64,000 nt of DNA, taken from positions 101,241,311 through 101,305,310 of the forward strand of contig CM067082.1 of NCBI GenBank assembly GCA_034008185.1, written 5' to 3'. This DNA is from Gorsachius magnificus. Lineage: Eukaryota > Chordata > Aves > Pelecaniformes > Ardeidae. Shown here one piece after another: positions 1 through 11,626 of this stretch. The notes under the pieces were generated by a model that saw nothing but the letters and a program-made list of their open reading frames with translations, did no database searches and was not told the DNA's origin. Position 1 is the stretch's first letter; each line of letters starts with the position of its first letter. Position numbers and translations under genes: made by a program.

Positions 1-3000
1 ATCTAACTGACAATATCTTGTGACTCAGGCAACTAGGACACAGAGAAATGGTTGGTTTCAATAGTGAAGTAAGGTAAGAGCAGTCTTGGAAATTCTCTGT
101 ATCAACAGTAGACCAATGTATGTGTCTCAAATTGCTGGGAAGCTTTCTATGATGGCTTCTGGTCTGAAATAAGCTGTATCTTCAGTTAACAGATTCACAC
201 AGCAGAGGTAGAAAAGTTTGGAAAATTATCAATTCCTCAGTCTAGCCTTAAGAAATGGAATTATACTTGGAAGAAACACGCTTGAAACAAACTAAAGCTT
301 ACTGCTGACCTATGAAGGCTAGAACAATTACATCCAATGGTAAAATAAATTTTAAAAGATACTAATACCATTAAATACTTGGACAGAGAGAAGTATCATT
401 AGTTCTGTAACAGAGACCTCCAACCTTTGCCCTAGGAGTTAAAGAAAGCATAACCAACAAGTTTTAAGAAAGCTTTGAACAACATCTCTAACAGCTTTTT
501 CTTTTTTAAATAATTACCCTGGGAGAGAGATTGAATCAAAACCTAAAAAGACTAAAGCTCCAAAAAAAGAATAGTCATATCACTGCAAGTTTTACTCCTC
601 AATCTAGCTGAATTTCCAGTACATCTATTTTGACACACTGATTTCTTACCCCATGTTCCTCTTGCTTAGCAGACACGGTCTTATCTCTGTCTTTGGATGG
701 CTGAAGTAGAACCTTTACAGGAAAGATTAACTCAGCTATCTTGCCTTTAAACTTCCAATAAAAGCAAACAACCACTTTAAGTGACAGTCCACCTTGGACT
801 TCTATTACTCTGGGCAACTGAAAGAGAAGCAGGCACCTTCGAGGAGGACGTGCCTACCCCAAAGAGATAAAGCACATGGACATGCCAGTCCAGGGATGCC
901 TTGGTCCAAGTGTGCCACACCAGATCTGTGAATAGACAGAGGACTTGGTATTTCTGAGCTGACAAGCCAACCTTTTCATTATAATACAAAGTGTCTCCAA
1001 GAGAGATGTGACATATTGTCAGCATGGGACTGAAATCACAGGGAAATCATTAAAAAGGACTGCATTGCTGGGTTTCAGAAGTCTCCAGAGATATTCTCAA
1101 GACCAAAGGACAGGCTATATATATTTAACAGGGTAGAAAAAACTTCTGTCAGAAAAACAGTAACAGAAAAGAATGGAAGCTATTGCAAATTCATTTGATT
1201 AAATATATCATCATCTTATATCTGTTGTTCCAGAAATTGTAAGATAAAATAAAAGCTCTTTCACTGCAGCACACCCCAGATCTAGATTTGCACAGAGGAG
1301 ACACTCACAGGATAAAATTACATATTACACCTTTAGAGGATTTAACATCTAACTGTATGCTAATGGAGAAGACCCTATTCATGCCTCCTTCCCCACAATA
1401 TGCAGAATACTCCCGTCCTCCCATTTTACCAGCGTTTGCCAAAAAACAGACCAAGCTGATTCAACAGCAACTCAAATGTGCTAAAATGAACAACTTTCTG
1501 TGGGATTAGCAAATTGAATTAACTCACTGAAGGGTCAAACAAGTGCCAAAGCAATGGGACTTCACCCTAAGGTATTGAGATTGGTGATGTGCCTCTCCTC
1601 CACCATACAGGTGTGAAAAGGCAGCACAGGTAGGAAGCAGCTGGGGATCCTAGACAACAGAAACTGAAATTGCAGAAGTAACAAAGTAGGAAACTGCAGG
1701 CACCGCAGATACCAATGACCTTCCTATTGTTTTGGTGCATGCCCCCTTTAAACCAACTGGGCTCCTATGCACTCAAATACCCTCTCTCCCCTCCCTTCCA
1801 CATTTCTTCACTTGTCACACGTTATCTGTCCTCTGAGCTTTACCATCCCCAAATCCTTATTGTCTTTCCTTAGAGTTTCTCCTTCCCCACTTAAACTCAT
1901 GATTGCAATAACAACAATAGCATTAATGTGACACTCATCACCATTGCCAAAAACCACTGAGCACACACATCCCACCACTTTCCCCTTCCTTTTTCCATTT
2001 ACTTACACTATCCAGGAAACTGGCGATCGCAATATGTTTGTGCAATGACTTGGCTAACGGGGTACTGCAGTAACTACCACAGACACCCACAACTACTGGT
2101 ACTGGTCTTCTGATTGACCTGACATAACCAATATAAAACAGTTTTCCTTCCACATTAAAAGATCTCCCAAACCAACCAACAACCCACCAACACCATAGCC
2201 CCTCTCACAACTTTCTTCCTTCCAATGTTCAAAGCTGTGTGCAATCCCAATTAACCTCATTAACAGACTGGAAAACAAACACACTGCTTTTCTACAAGAT
2301 ACTCCATTTCAGCACACAAAGAAAACAGTAAATTAGTTACCAAAAGGAAACCAACTAGAAAGCAACCTTGCGTGCATCACATCTATTGCAGCTAGCGAGC
2401 CTCCCCTTTGCACCCCTTGCTTTTTGCAGGACTCAGTATCTATTTACCTGTGGCACGAAGAGTCTGAGCTAGCACCCAATATCCAAGTCACTACCTCTTT
2501 GTATCACCAAGGGAGACAAAAGTTGGCTGCGAAAGCATGTGGGCAGAAACGTAAGCAGAACACTGAGGTGATGATGAATAATGCACTCCTGAATATCAAT
2601 TTAGAGTGGGATTTTCATAATTTCATAACATCCCAGCTTCTTTCCCATATTACAGCAAAACAAAATAAAATGTAGGTGGAACCAAAGTCCTGTAGCTATT
2701 AGCATGCAAAGAAAACGAACTTATTTAAATTCACCCATCTGTTCTGGCCAAACATTTGTGAGTAATTCTCAACGTTTCAGTCACCTGAAAAAAAAGACTG
2801 TGAGTTCTAGGCACAAATGCTTCCTAAGCAGTTAATATTAAGGATCACAGATGATAAAACCATGCAGCGTTTCATTCTTTCAGTGAGCTTTGTTTCTTGC
2901 CTGGCTTCCTGGCTGCATTTTGTCTCTAGCATTTCTCTCCCATTTCTGGCAGATGAAGTGGAGGTGCAGAAGAAAAGGGAGGAAAGTTCTTGGGCGGCAC

Positions 3001-3837
3001 AAGGATCACAGTAATTTCCAATCCTTCAGCAAGGAAGAGCTTGCTCAGGGAACAGATGACCTAATGCTGCTACCTACTCCTCCAACCCACTTCATTTTTA
3101 TTTTTTTTTTTAACCTTATGTTTACAGGTGTTCCAAATTATAAAGTTGTATAACGCAGGGACAAAATTTAGTACATCTATCTCCTTTCTGCCCCCAAATC
3201 CACAGGGAAGATACCTCCCACCCACACATTTCCTCTGCCTTTTTGTTGTTGCTGTGGGCAATTTAAAACAGAAAACTGCAATTCAGAGAGATCCTCAGTC
3301 ATGCACCTACAGGTCATTGACATTTGGTTCACGCCCGAGCCTGATGTGAATGTAGATGCCACTCATCATAAGGACAGTTATGCCACAGATAACAAATCAT
3401 TCCAACTCCCTAAATTAAACAACAGTATTAACACAGGGACAACCTTACTTTCAAAGCATTCTTGGTATTCTGCCCGATTACCTGCCCTTGTTCAAAACAA
3501 AGGGAGAACTGTCCTCACATGGCTCTACTTATGTTTCCTTTCAGCATTCTGAAATAAGAGCAGTTTAAGATGTTGCATTTTGTTTTCAATTGGAAAGGTC
3601 GCCTGGATTGGGTGGCAAAATGAGTCTGTACGCTTTTTTTAATAAGGAGAAAAGGAAAGAGATGAGACACAAGGAAGGAGGGAAAGGAAAGCTTAATGCA
3701 TCTTCATTTTTAGATGAGAAAAAGTCTCAGAGAAGTTATGGAAAAAGTATAATTACTGAAAAAACAACACTGAGAGCCTACAGAACCTAATTCTCTCTTG
3801 AACACTAGAAAATGCAATTGGGAAGTGATGGTTACTT
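1..3837 (-). other. VOPP1: VOPP1 intron 2 (partial)
   Basis: Everything to the left of exon 2. I searched the minus strand for the next exon (ATGC CGx TCx TAy GAr GAy TGy) and found none. One chance-like exon shape is present: an acceptor, ttctacttcag, before 51 nt ending CATGGG|GTAAGAA near 651. Short frames on both strands look random. A T-run lies near 3100. Confidence 0.8.
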
Positions 3838-3839
3838 AC

Positions 3840-3898
3840 ATATAATATGTAGGGTATAATCCTTCAAAGTACCAGCAATGCTTTTTGGCATCTGTAAA
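3840..3898 (-). CDS. VOPP1: VOPP1 coding exon 2 (partial CDS)
   Basis: The minus strand reads FTDAKKHCWYFEGLYPTYY over 59 nt (19 codons plus AT). This matches the conserved luminal, cysteine- and aromatic-rich segment of VOPP1, where human has CTEAKKHCWYFEGLYPTYYI. The acceptor is tttctctttgtag, with AG at 3900-3899, and the donor is TATAT|GTAAGT, with GT at 3839-3838. The exon therefore starts in phase 0 and leaves two bases, AT, to be completed to Ile by the next exon, as in human. A second AG at 3893-3892 (tttacag|AT) could act as an alternative acceptor 7 nt downstream, but it would need an exon 1 ending in phase 1. The segment follows the signal peptide and precedes the membrane span. 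No stop or frameshift is seen. Confidence 0.93.
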
Positions 3899-4703
3899 CT
3901 ACAAAGAGAAAAATGTCATTAACATTTACGTAGGACAACGTACAATTATAAACACAAGCACAGAGTATTCATAAATACTGTGACTTTGAGCACTTAGGAG
4001 CGGTTTATATTCCCCAAAATTTCCCAATCCCGATACACACAGCAACTGGGAAGTCTGTTCATATGAGTGGCGGCGAGCCCTGCCAGGGCTCAGGCTCCTC
4101 ATGCGGGGCTTTGTCTGTGGGGCCCCAGAGCTTCCTGCCATTCGCCAACAGAGTCAGTACATTCGGCGCAGGCAGAGGATCCAGCTGTGCATGTTCCCTG
4201 GCAGAATGGCTGTCTTGAAAGACCACAGAGAACCTAAGAGCCCATTCGTGGTTATAGTCACTTAAGAAACCTTGAAGGCATCACCAGCATGATAACGCTA
4301 TGCATATGACTACACAGGAAATTCAGTAACTGCAAGGAATTACTCATTTTTCTGGAAGTCTCTGGCATGCGGAGCCAGGCTCAGAAAGGAGAGAACCCAT
4401 CCATCCCATCTCCTCTTCCTTGGAAATATCTCAAGCATTCATTAAAGTACCAGGGAAAGGAAACTGCTTGCTGCAGCCCAGGGGTATTGTTCTCTTTTGC
4501 AGATTGCCAGTGTATCGTTGTTAAAGGATGGCGACAGGCATTTTCTCAGCGTGTGTGTGTAGGCAATGTGGGAAGTGCACAACATTACGGGCACTGCTAG
4601 AGTACAGACGGCAGCTCAGAACAATAGTGGCACTTAAAAACGAAAACCAGATGTCAAGCTCAAACTCTATATACAATGCACAAAATATTTCTGCGTATCC
4701 CGC

Positions 4704-4729
4704 AGCATAAAATGCTAGCATAAAATGCT
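4704..4729 (+). repeat. 13-bp perfect tandem duplication of a mini-hairpin
   Basis: agcataaaatgct occurs twice in succession. Each copy is itself an inverted repeat (AGCAT, AAA, ATGCT). Confidence 0.9.
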
Positions 4730-5079
4730 GTCTTCATTACAGATGTAGCTCCAGGAGCTCCACCACAAGCTGCACTATCTGATCACATGCAGCCAGGGCA
4801 CTGAGGGACACCCTCCGCAGGGCAGCAAGGAATATCTTGCTGAGGTTTTAGCAACAATTCCTTTTTGCTGCTCACACCCGACACCCGATGTTGGAGTGTG
4901 CTCGGCACACCGGCGGCGCTTGGATCATCCTTCATGTTCACTTGGCAGCTCACCTTTAAATAATAGCTCATGTAAGTTTATTAGCCTCCCCGAATACCAG
5001 AATACTAAATGAATCCAGTTAAGACAAAGACAAAGCGTTTTTAGATCCCCGACTCTCACTCCTCATGAATAAGACAGGG

Positions 5080-5330
5080 CTGCAAGCTCTTTAATGAGCA
5101 TCTGATGTGCTAAATCACAGACAGATCAATTACAGCCCATGAAGACAAACTGCTATGGATTAAATTGTTAAGAGCGGTACAGGAGATGGGGGCAGGAGGA
5201 GAAGGAGAAGACACTTCTGATGCGTGCGATCAGGCCTTTCCACAAATACAATAGGCGCACACCAGTCTTCGAGATGCTCAAGCTTTAGCTGCTGTTGAAA
5301 GAACTGGAGCTTTTTCCTCAGGATAAACAC
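5080..5330. promoter_or_regulatory. possible conserved element near VOPP1 exon 2
   Basis: Unique sequence with ctctttaatgagcatctgat, gatcaattacagcc and ggattaaattgtt, 1.2 kb upstream of exon 2 in the gene's sense. This is an impression of non-coding conservation, without alignment. Confidence 0.22.
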
Positions 5331-6361
5331 AGCAGAAGCCTCGCTCCCCTCTCAAATTGATGCCATGGTCCAGGCAGTATATGGAGGAGGGCTCCACAGC
5401 TGCTGCTGGAGCAAGCGGTGTTCAAAGATCCATCTCCACAGTTGCCCTATTCCCCCCTCCTTCAAGGCTTCCAACTTCTTAACCTTTCCTTCCGAATATT
5501 TTCATTCATACGTTTTCCTCTAAAATTAGAAACATGCCAAGTTGCTTTCCATAACACCCTGCAAACATATATGGATTGTAAACCCAGCAGGTCTGCTGCC
5601 GAGTACAGTGAAAAATACTTTGGCTCTTCACCTTTGAAGGCTGCAGATCAGCAGGCCCTGGCTAAAATCCCAGTGCCTGCAGGTCAACCCCTTGGGAAGC
5701 CTCATTTCAGCATCCAGCTCAGGGTGTACACTGTTAAATGTTTTTCCTTCCTGCTTTTCAACCAGTATGAGTCACTGCTTACCTCAACAGCCTTAAAGCC
5801 TTCCTCAGTTTCGAGAATTTTAATTGATGCTTTCCCAGCAATGTTTTCCAGCACGTGGAGCCTGCATACCCTTTACAAGTGTAAAGGGGACATTTATATT
5901 CAGCGCTCATTCTGCTCACCCTCCTCCCTGTATTTTAATCCACTTTACAAGTTCTAAAATGAGTTGGGAAGATTCCTCCTTCCCGTATGTCCCAAGCTGT
6001 ATCATTTCTGTTTCTGCCTCTGAACAATTCTCTGTTGCAGACAGCCAGTATGCTTACTGCTGTCACAAGAAAGGCTCCAGCCTGGGAAAGTTTTGCAAGT
6101 AAGTTCCTTCTAGCTTACAGGGCTTAGATACCTGCACTAGAAATTCCTCGGTGCCCAATCCCTTGGGTACCAATCCCAATTCTGCCTTTTTTTTCCAGTA
6201 TCACAGTGCTATGAATACTGCATGGCAGTTGTTTAGCTTTCCTATACGGGAATCAGGCAAACAAGCAAGTGGACCTTGAATGTGGGCAGCACAGCCAAAC
6301 CCGATACCCATGACACATCAAACAGATTTATACACACAGGGTGAAGTGCTGCCGTCCCCGC

Positions 6362-6416
6362 TCGGTTAAAACTCCTACTGATCTCCATGGCAACTTTACA
6401 CCAGTAAACCCCGACA
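6362..6416 (+). repeat. weak copy of the hairpin-core repeat
   Basis: aaaactcctactgatctcca followed by tggcaactttacaccagtaa keeps the flanks (aaactcc, ttacaccagt) with a worn core. Confidence 0.35.
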
Positions 6417-8648
6417 TAAAGCAGGAGGCTGCTAACCACCATCCCTACTGCTGGTTAGCAGATCTCACTGCTAAGAATAAGATGGGAATGTCATGGTCGC
6501 TGAGGATTTGAGCCTCTTTAGCACTCAGGTACCAGAGAGATAAACAGGGTAGTCAGGGCACGGATTAGTTTTTCCCAGCCCACACACATCTTCTGAAGCA
6601 GGCTATGATCATCCATCTCTTGCCAAGATCCAAATTATTCTTCTGAGTGGTACCAGTCTCTCAGTTAAGCTGGTGGAGAGCCGTACAAGCACGGGAGGGG
6701 ACATACACCATCTGCATCAGGCTCTTATCCTCACAGAGCCTTTAGAGGATGATGTCCTTGTAGTTGTTCGAGACTATTAAAGCCTCGAGAAACAGCAGCT
6801 GGCAGCAACTCACTGCAGTCCACAAAACAGCACAAAGGGAAGATTACTCATATTTCTGCCATACAAAAGGACTACAGACATCAGGGTTGGTGCCTGGTCT
6901 AGTAGCTCCTGTACGAAGACAGGCTGTATCTCAGAGTTTCTAACAAGTGTTTGTTCATGTCTTTAAAAAGCCATTTACCCATTCACTAATAACAAAAAAG
7001 TGTGTTATATAGTTTTTAAACTAAGCTTAGGTACGGCCCTGCTGATACTTTCAGCTTTTCTAGGAGAAGGGCTCTGCACATTTTGCTTATAGAATTCCTC
7101 CTTCTATGTCCTTTAACAATTTGGCACAGCTATAGAATATAAATACAAGAGTACATTCATTTTTTAAATAAATGATGCAAGTCTAATTGGGTGTGCATAT
7201 GTAATCTTTAGAGAATTAATGGTATGTGAATTAGCCAGGTGCTTGAAAACATTCCTTAAGGTTGCATATTTGGAAAGAAAAAACACAAGACTTGTTTGTT
7301 TGTTTTTATATAAATCAGCATCTGTCTTGTAGCCTGCTTTCCTTGACAGACTGCAGCAACATGAACTGCAAGCCGTCCTTTTCTGTGGCCTCTAAATTCA
7401 TTCAGATTTCCTTTAAGAAAGGAAACGTGCTTCCTGCCACAGATTGAAATTGCAAATGTTACTGCTGCTAGTAAGAACAATGAGAAAGACAAGTTACCAA
7501 AACATTAACCAAAGACCGATTTTGATCACAACATAAAACACAGAACGGGAGTATGTACGCATGCACGTGGTGGTGTGGGGGAAGACAGAGCAGGCAGCCT
7601 GCTCACCGAATGTCGGATGGTAATCTACACATCATTAGTTATGCTGTGCAGGATTTGCAGAAATACCATCTCCAGCAGGAATATCCTCCACATCGCACAT
7701 CATTATCTTTCAGTCTACAGGACAGTAAAAAGAACACAGATCTGATCAATTAATTACTCTTTACAATCAAGGGAGTGGTGGATTCATGCCCAGTGCTTTT
7801 ATTGGAGGTTTGAAAAAGAGGAATAAAAAGTAAAAACAATTATGGCCCCATCTGCAGATAGTAAGTACTTTCCAATATGAGTACAGTCCATTTTTGTTAC
7901 AGGTACCAATGAAAGTGCAGCCTGCTGTGGAGGGACATGTTTGTGGAAGGCAGGGGGAGGGCGACTGCTATCTGTATGCTGAAGGGACATTCAGGGTGAG
8001 TTTGAGAGATCTGCTCAAAGCTGGATTCTGTATGAGGCACAGGTCTGCTATTGATCACAAAGTCAATGAAACCCCTATCAGTTATCAGCAGCCGAGGGCG
8101 TGGCTTGCTCTTTTTAACCAGACAAAAAGCTAGATGCCACACACAATTTCCATCATGTATTACAGTTATAAGGATCCAAATAGGTAGATTCTGAAGGTAA
8201 AAAGGAAGGAATTTAACTGAGTGACCTGATATGACAGAAATGGCTCCTAGTATTCTGGGATGACCCCCTTAGCGGCTGTTACCTCTCGTTCAGCTGGGTA
8301 TGTGCTACGGGTTAGTAGGGTGCAAGTTGATCCAAACATCATTCTTGTGGCTACAGCCTCTGAGGCTCTGCTAGGATTAATTCACAGATGAAAGGGAAGA
8401 AAGGGTTAAAAGCATCTAAGAAATGGAAAAAGGCCTCATTGTTTCTGAGCATCACAGGACCCTATTCCAACACAGACCCAGAACTCTGCCTTCCACACAC
8501 CTAGATCGAACTAGTAATTGAGGGAACGGGAGGGACAACACCTTTCTGACCATATGGCTCCACCTGACAAACAACTGGCTATGCCTGCTGCCTCTGTTAC
8601 AGAAGGCCTCTTGCGAAACTCCCCCACTCAGATCTTTCCCAGCTCTAT

Positions 8649-8680
8649 TGGTCACTGCACCTGGCAAGGTGGAGTGACCA
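8649..8680. repeat. 13-bp inverted repeat, one mismatch, 6-nt loop
   Basis: tggtcactgcacc and ggtggagtgacca pair at 12 of 13 positions around tggcaa. A chance hairpin is possible; no flanking pairing extends it. Confidence 0.8.
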
Positions 8681-9898
8681 GACAAAAAGGTGTAGCCCAG
8701 ACAAAGGGATGGGACAGTCTACAGTGCAACTCCAGACTAAATAATCAGTTCCAGAAGGCACAGCACTGGCTAGGAATCACAATGTTTTATAGAATCTGAC
8801 CTTTAAAGTTGTATCAGTTTTCAGAACACTATGCATTTCAGTGCCTAGACAAGAGCTGAAAGCATTATGAGATACAAGCTGCTCGTTAGATACGGTGCGA
8901 TGCAAGCAGAAGGACTTCTGCATGCTGCAAGTTTGAAAGATTGGATTTGCAGAGACAAGAATATGAGCATACCACTCTTCCATAGCCAAGAAAACAGCAA
9001 AATATCATCCATTAGAGTTAAGAGACAACATATACTGAACCTGAAAAGTGCAGCCTAAGGGTGAAAACAATTTACTACAGAAAATACATTTTGCTTTAGC
9101 CTTGCCTGAATCCATCAAAATTCATCCCTGCTTCTTCCCTGGTGATGCTAACAGCTGAGAGTAAGAGTAGCCCATCTCCAAATTATTCTAAGAAACTGAG
9201 CTCGCAAGCCATGTTACCAGTGATTTCAACAAATACTCCTATCACAAAACCCAGATGCAATTCTTACTAAAAAACAGGATTGCATTAAGATATTTTTATT
9301 TAATAAGGTAATGAGGAAACAGCAGGGAACTCATTATATAATAGGATGTTGATCTTTACCGAGCTTTCCCTCACATGTAACAGTAAACAAAACAAATACT
9401 ACTCTGGATATTCAGCTGTTTCATCAAAACCAAATTTACAAAATCATGAAACTTACAGTTTAAAGAATTATTTTCATATATTTCAGGACTTGTTTCTGGT
9501 CAGTCTTTCAGGCTGTTCTCTAAGAAACAGGGAATATTTCCCATATAGGATTCTTAAAAGAATTAACTTTTCCACCTGGAATTAATCAGTCTGTGTTTTG
9601 CCACAGTAAAAAATACAGCACAAGCAGCTAACTCTTATTAGTTCTTCTAGTGCTCCAAGCACGTGCATTAATCATCATATTTTTATCTAGAATTAATGTG
9701 GGTTTAGCATCAGATAGCCTCCTGTTGCAAACCATTAATTTACATTTAGATCTATTAACCTTTCCCACAAAAGAAATAAAAATATTCCTTCCATGCAATT
9801 TCATTTTGGGAGCCTGACTTTTTTTTTTTTTTTCCCCCTGGCTATTGTGCAGCAGATTGCAAATGCACTTCAGTCCTAGAACGATACAATTTCAATTG

Positions 9899-9924
9899 GA
9901 TATAATCCTTTAATCAGTCTCCTA
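9899..9924 (-). other. candidate 3' splice acceptor at the end of the pyrimidine array
   Basis: In the VOPP1 sense the minisatellite passes into ttcttttcttcctttttccccctag|GAGACTG, with AG at 9923-9922. This is about as strong an acceptor as a polypyrimidine tract can give. No convincing donor follows within the next 150 nt, so if used it would serve a terminal or longer exon. Confidence 0.35.
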
Positions 9925-9930
9925 GGGGGA

Positions 9931-10200
9931 AAAGGAAGAAAAGAAGGGAGAAAAGAAAAAAAGGGGGGAGGGTAAGGAAGGGAGAAAGGAAAAAAAGGGG
10001 GGAGGGTAAGGAAGGGAGAAAGGAAAAAAAGGGGGGAGGGTAAGGAAGGGAGAAAGGAAAAAAAGGGGGGAGGGTAAGGAAGGGAGAAAGGAAAAAAAGG
10101 GGGGAGGGTAAGGAAGGGAGAAAGGAAAAAAAGGGGGGAGGGTAAGGAAGGGAGAAAGGAAAAAAAGGGGGGAGGGTAAGGAAGGGAGAAAGGAAAAAAG
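9931..10200 (+). repeat. 34-bp purine-only minisatellite, about 7.5 copies
   Basis: The only T of each unit falls at 9973, 10007, 10041, 10075, 10109, 10143 and 10177, an exact 34-bp period. The units appear identical, reading taaggaagggagaaaggaa followed by A and G runs up to gggggaggg. A degenerate unit lies on the left, from about 9931. The plus strand is almost pure purine with repeated G-runs, so triplex or G-quadruplex structure is possible. In VOPP1 sense RNA it is a long pyrimidine tract. The 94- and 145-codon minus-strand frames of repeated PSLPSPLFFLSPF type across it are by-products of the period. Confidence 0.97.
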
Positions 10201-10218
10201 AGGCAAAAAAAAAAGAGA

Positions 10219-10382
10219 CGCTGTTTCCGAGGGCCCGCAAGCAGCAGGGGGCGGGGCTGGCGGCCCCCCGCCCAGGAGCCCTCAGCACCGCGGACAGCGC
10301 CCCCGGCTCCCCCGCCGCCCCCGGGACCCGCCCCAAGGAAACCTCACCCACGGCCGCGTCGCCCGCCGGCCGGCCCCACGCG
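10219..10382. promoter_or_regulatory. orphan intronic CpG islet
   Basis: About 165 bp with roughly 23 CpGs and very high GC sits alone in AT-leaning intron 1, flush against the minisatellite. It has GC boxes (gggggcggggc) and an MluI-type acgcgt. CpG islets inside introns often mark alternative promoters or insulators. On the minus strand GCCGTGG|GTGAGG near 10350 could act as a donor for an alternative first exon. There is no direct transcript evidence. Confidence 0.6.
10241..10254 (+). promoter_or_regulatory. CTCF-like binding motif
   Basis: GCAGCAGGGGGCGG matches the CTCF core consensus CCASYAGRKGGCRS at 13 of 14 positions; only the first base differs. It lies in the orphan CpG islet and points along the plus strand. 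CTCF sites are common in such islets, but occupancy cannot be judged from sequence. Confidence 0.55.
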
Positions 10383-10625
10383 TGCCAGGGCTAATACGAG
10401 AAATTAAGAGCAACAGCTGACTGCCTCGGGTGGGACAACCGTGTTGCATCTTCAAAATGTCTGGGAAACCCTAGTTACGTAGGCGCTTATTGTTGATATG
10501 CAAAATATCTAACCTGGGTCTATGTCAGCATGTGAGGGCAGGAGCTTACGGAAGTGCCAGGAGATCCTCAACACCACGGGAGGTTAGGGCTTTGCTTGAC
10601 ATTCTTACTTCTGCACCCGTGAACT

Positions 10626-11006
10626 CAGCAACATTTTAGTCTGGAGAAGAGGAGGCTGAAGGGAGACCGTATCACCCTGTACAAGTGCCTGACAGGAGGC
10701 AGTAGCGAGGTGGGGGTTGGCCTCTTCTCCCTGGTAACGGACGATAGGACGAGGGGAAATGGTCTGAAGTTGTGCCAGGGCAGGTTTAGGCTAGACATTA
10801 GGAAAAACTTCTTCACCAAAAGGTTCGTCAGGCTCTGGAACGGGCTGCCCAGGGAGGTGGTCGAGTCCCCATCCCTGGAGGTGGTTAAAAGAAGGATAGA
10901 TGAGGTGCTTAGGGACATGGTTTAGTGGTGGGATGGCAGGGTTAGGTTAATGGTTGGACTTGAAGATCTTAAAGGTCTTTTCCAACCAAAGTGATTCTAT
11001 GATTTG
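10626..11006 (+). mobile_element. CR1 LINE 3' end with intact ORF2 C-terminus
   Basis: This typical bird CR1 terminal fragment starts at ctggagaagaggaggctgaa and ends with the CR1 3' tail, gaagatcttaaaggtctttt...gattctatgatt. The last 70 or so codons of ORF2 are open to a TAG at 10923-10925, with the family motif RKNFFTKR followed by [10 protein letters not shown] and KRRIDE. This open stretch is the C-terminus of the retrotransposon reverse transcriptase polyprotein, not a host gene. The element is truncated at the 5' end, as is usual for CR1, and lies in VOPP1 intron 1 in antisense orientation. Confidence 0.92.
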
Positions 11007-11601
11007 TACAAACATAAGAGCTGGGGGGGTTTAAACCTTCCTGGTGGAACTGACCTTACGCTGACAGTTCTAATGGCAGATCAGCAAGAAAGCATGAGGA
11101 ATGCCACATATTGAAAGCATTTTCACTCAAGAAAAGCAAAAAAGATTCCACATTCCACTGGTGTCTCTGCAGCTTCAAGGGGGTAGCTGCAGCTTTTTTT
11201 GTTCCAACTGGAAGGAAACAGATGTAACATTTTCCCGACTCCGCTAGAAGCAGTTGATCTATTCCAAATGGTACTGGGCAGGTTCCACAGCTCCAAAATT
11301 GAATTTAGCTTCTGCAATTATTCTGTTTCCTTTTATAGGTGCACAAGAAATAAAAGCAAGGTCATTATTTGCATTCTTTGACTACAGAGTAAGCCATAAG
11401 TCACCTTATAAAACAACCCATAAAGTAGGTTGGTTGGGGGGAAGGGATCATTTGTCAGGAATTGAAAGGAATACCATTCCAAGAATGAGGCTATTCACTA
11501 CCTCCACCCTCAAGTCTCTTTAAAAACAAAACAAATATTAGTTTTTACAGATAAAAGGATTTGGTGATACAATGATTTTACTTTTAAGCTTCTAGTGAAC
11601 A

Positions 11602-11626
11602 TTGGTGACACTTTCAGTGTCACCAA
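11602..11626. repeat. perfect 11-bp inverted repeat with 3-nt loop
   Basis: ttggtgacact (11602-11612) and agtgtcaccaa (11616-11626) are exact reverse complements separated by ttc. The stem is too short for a microRNA precursor. Confidence 0.9.

Larger units (their letters stand above)
3901..9898 (-). other. VOPP1: VOPP1 intron 1, distal part
   Basis: Mostly unique AT-leaning sequence. Besides the listed hairpins, the duplication and one worn repeat, I see a slightly CpG-richer patch at 4040-4160 and a 179-codon plus-strand frame at 5418-5957. That frame has no recognisable domain and seems due to chance. A T14 run is at 9820-9833. Confidence 0.7.

Noticed and set aside
599..817. 72-codon minus-strand frame with an exon-like 51-nt core (acceptor ttctacttcag, donor CATGGG|GTAAGAA)
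   Set aside because: The phase does not fit the phase-2 end of VOPP1 exon 2, and the acceptor is only fair.
1..3837. VOPP1 exon 3
   Set aside because: The minus strand was read for codons of CRSYEDCC and the following membrane segment; nothing matched, so it is taken to lie outside the window.
5418..5957. 179-codon plus-strand frame
   Set aside because: No homology recognised, no suitable start or splice context, ordinary composition. Chance is the simplest explanation.
8649..8680. Hairpin as a microRNA precursor
   Set aside because: The stem is only 13 bp with one mismatch, too short for a precursor.
9914..10351. Open frames of 145 and 94 codons with repeated FLSPF-type units
   Set aside because: They are produced by the 34-bp minisatellite, because its minus strand lacks stop codons.
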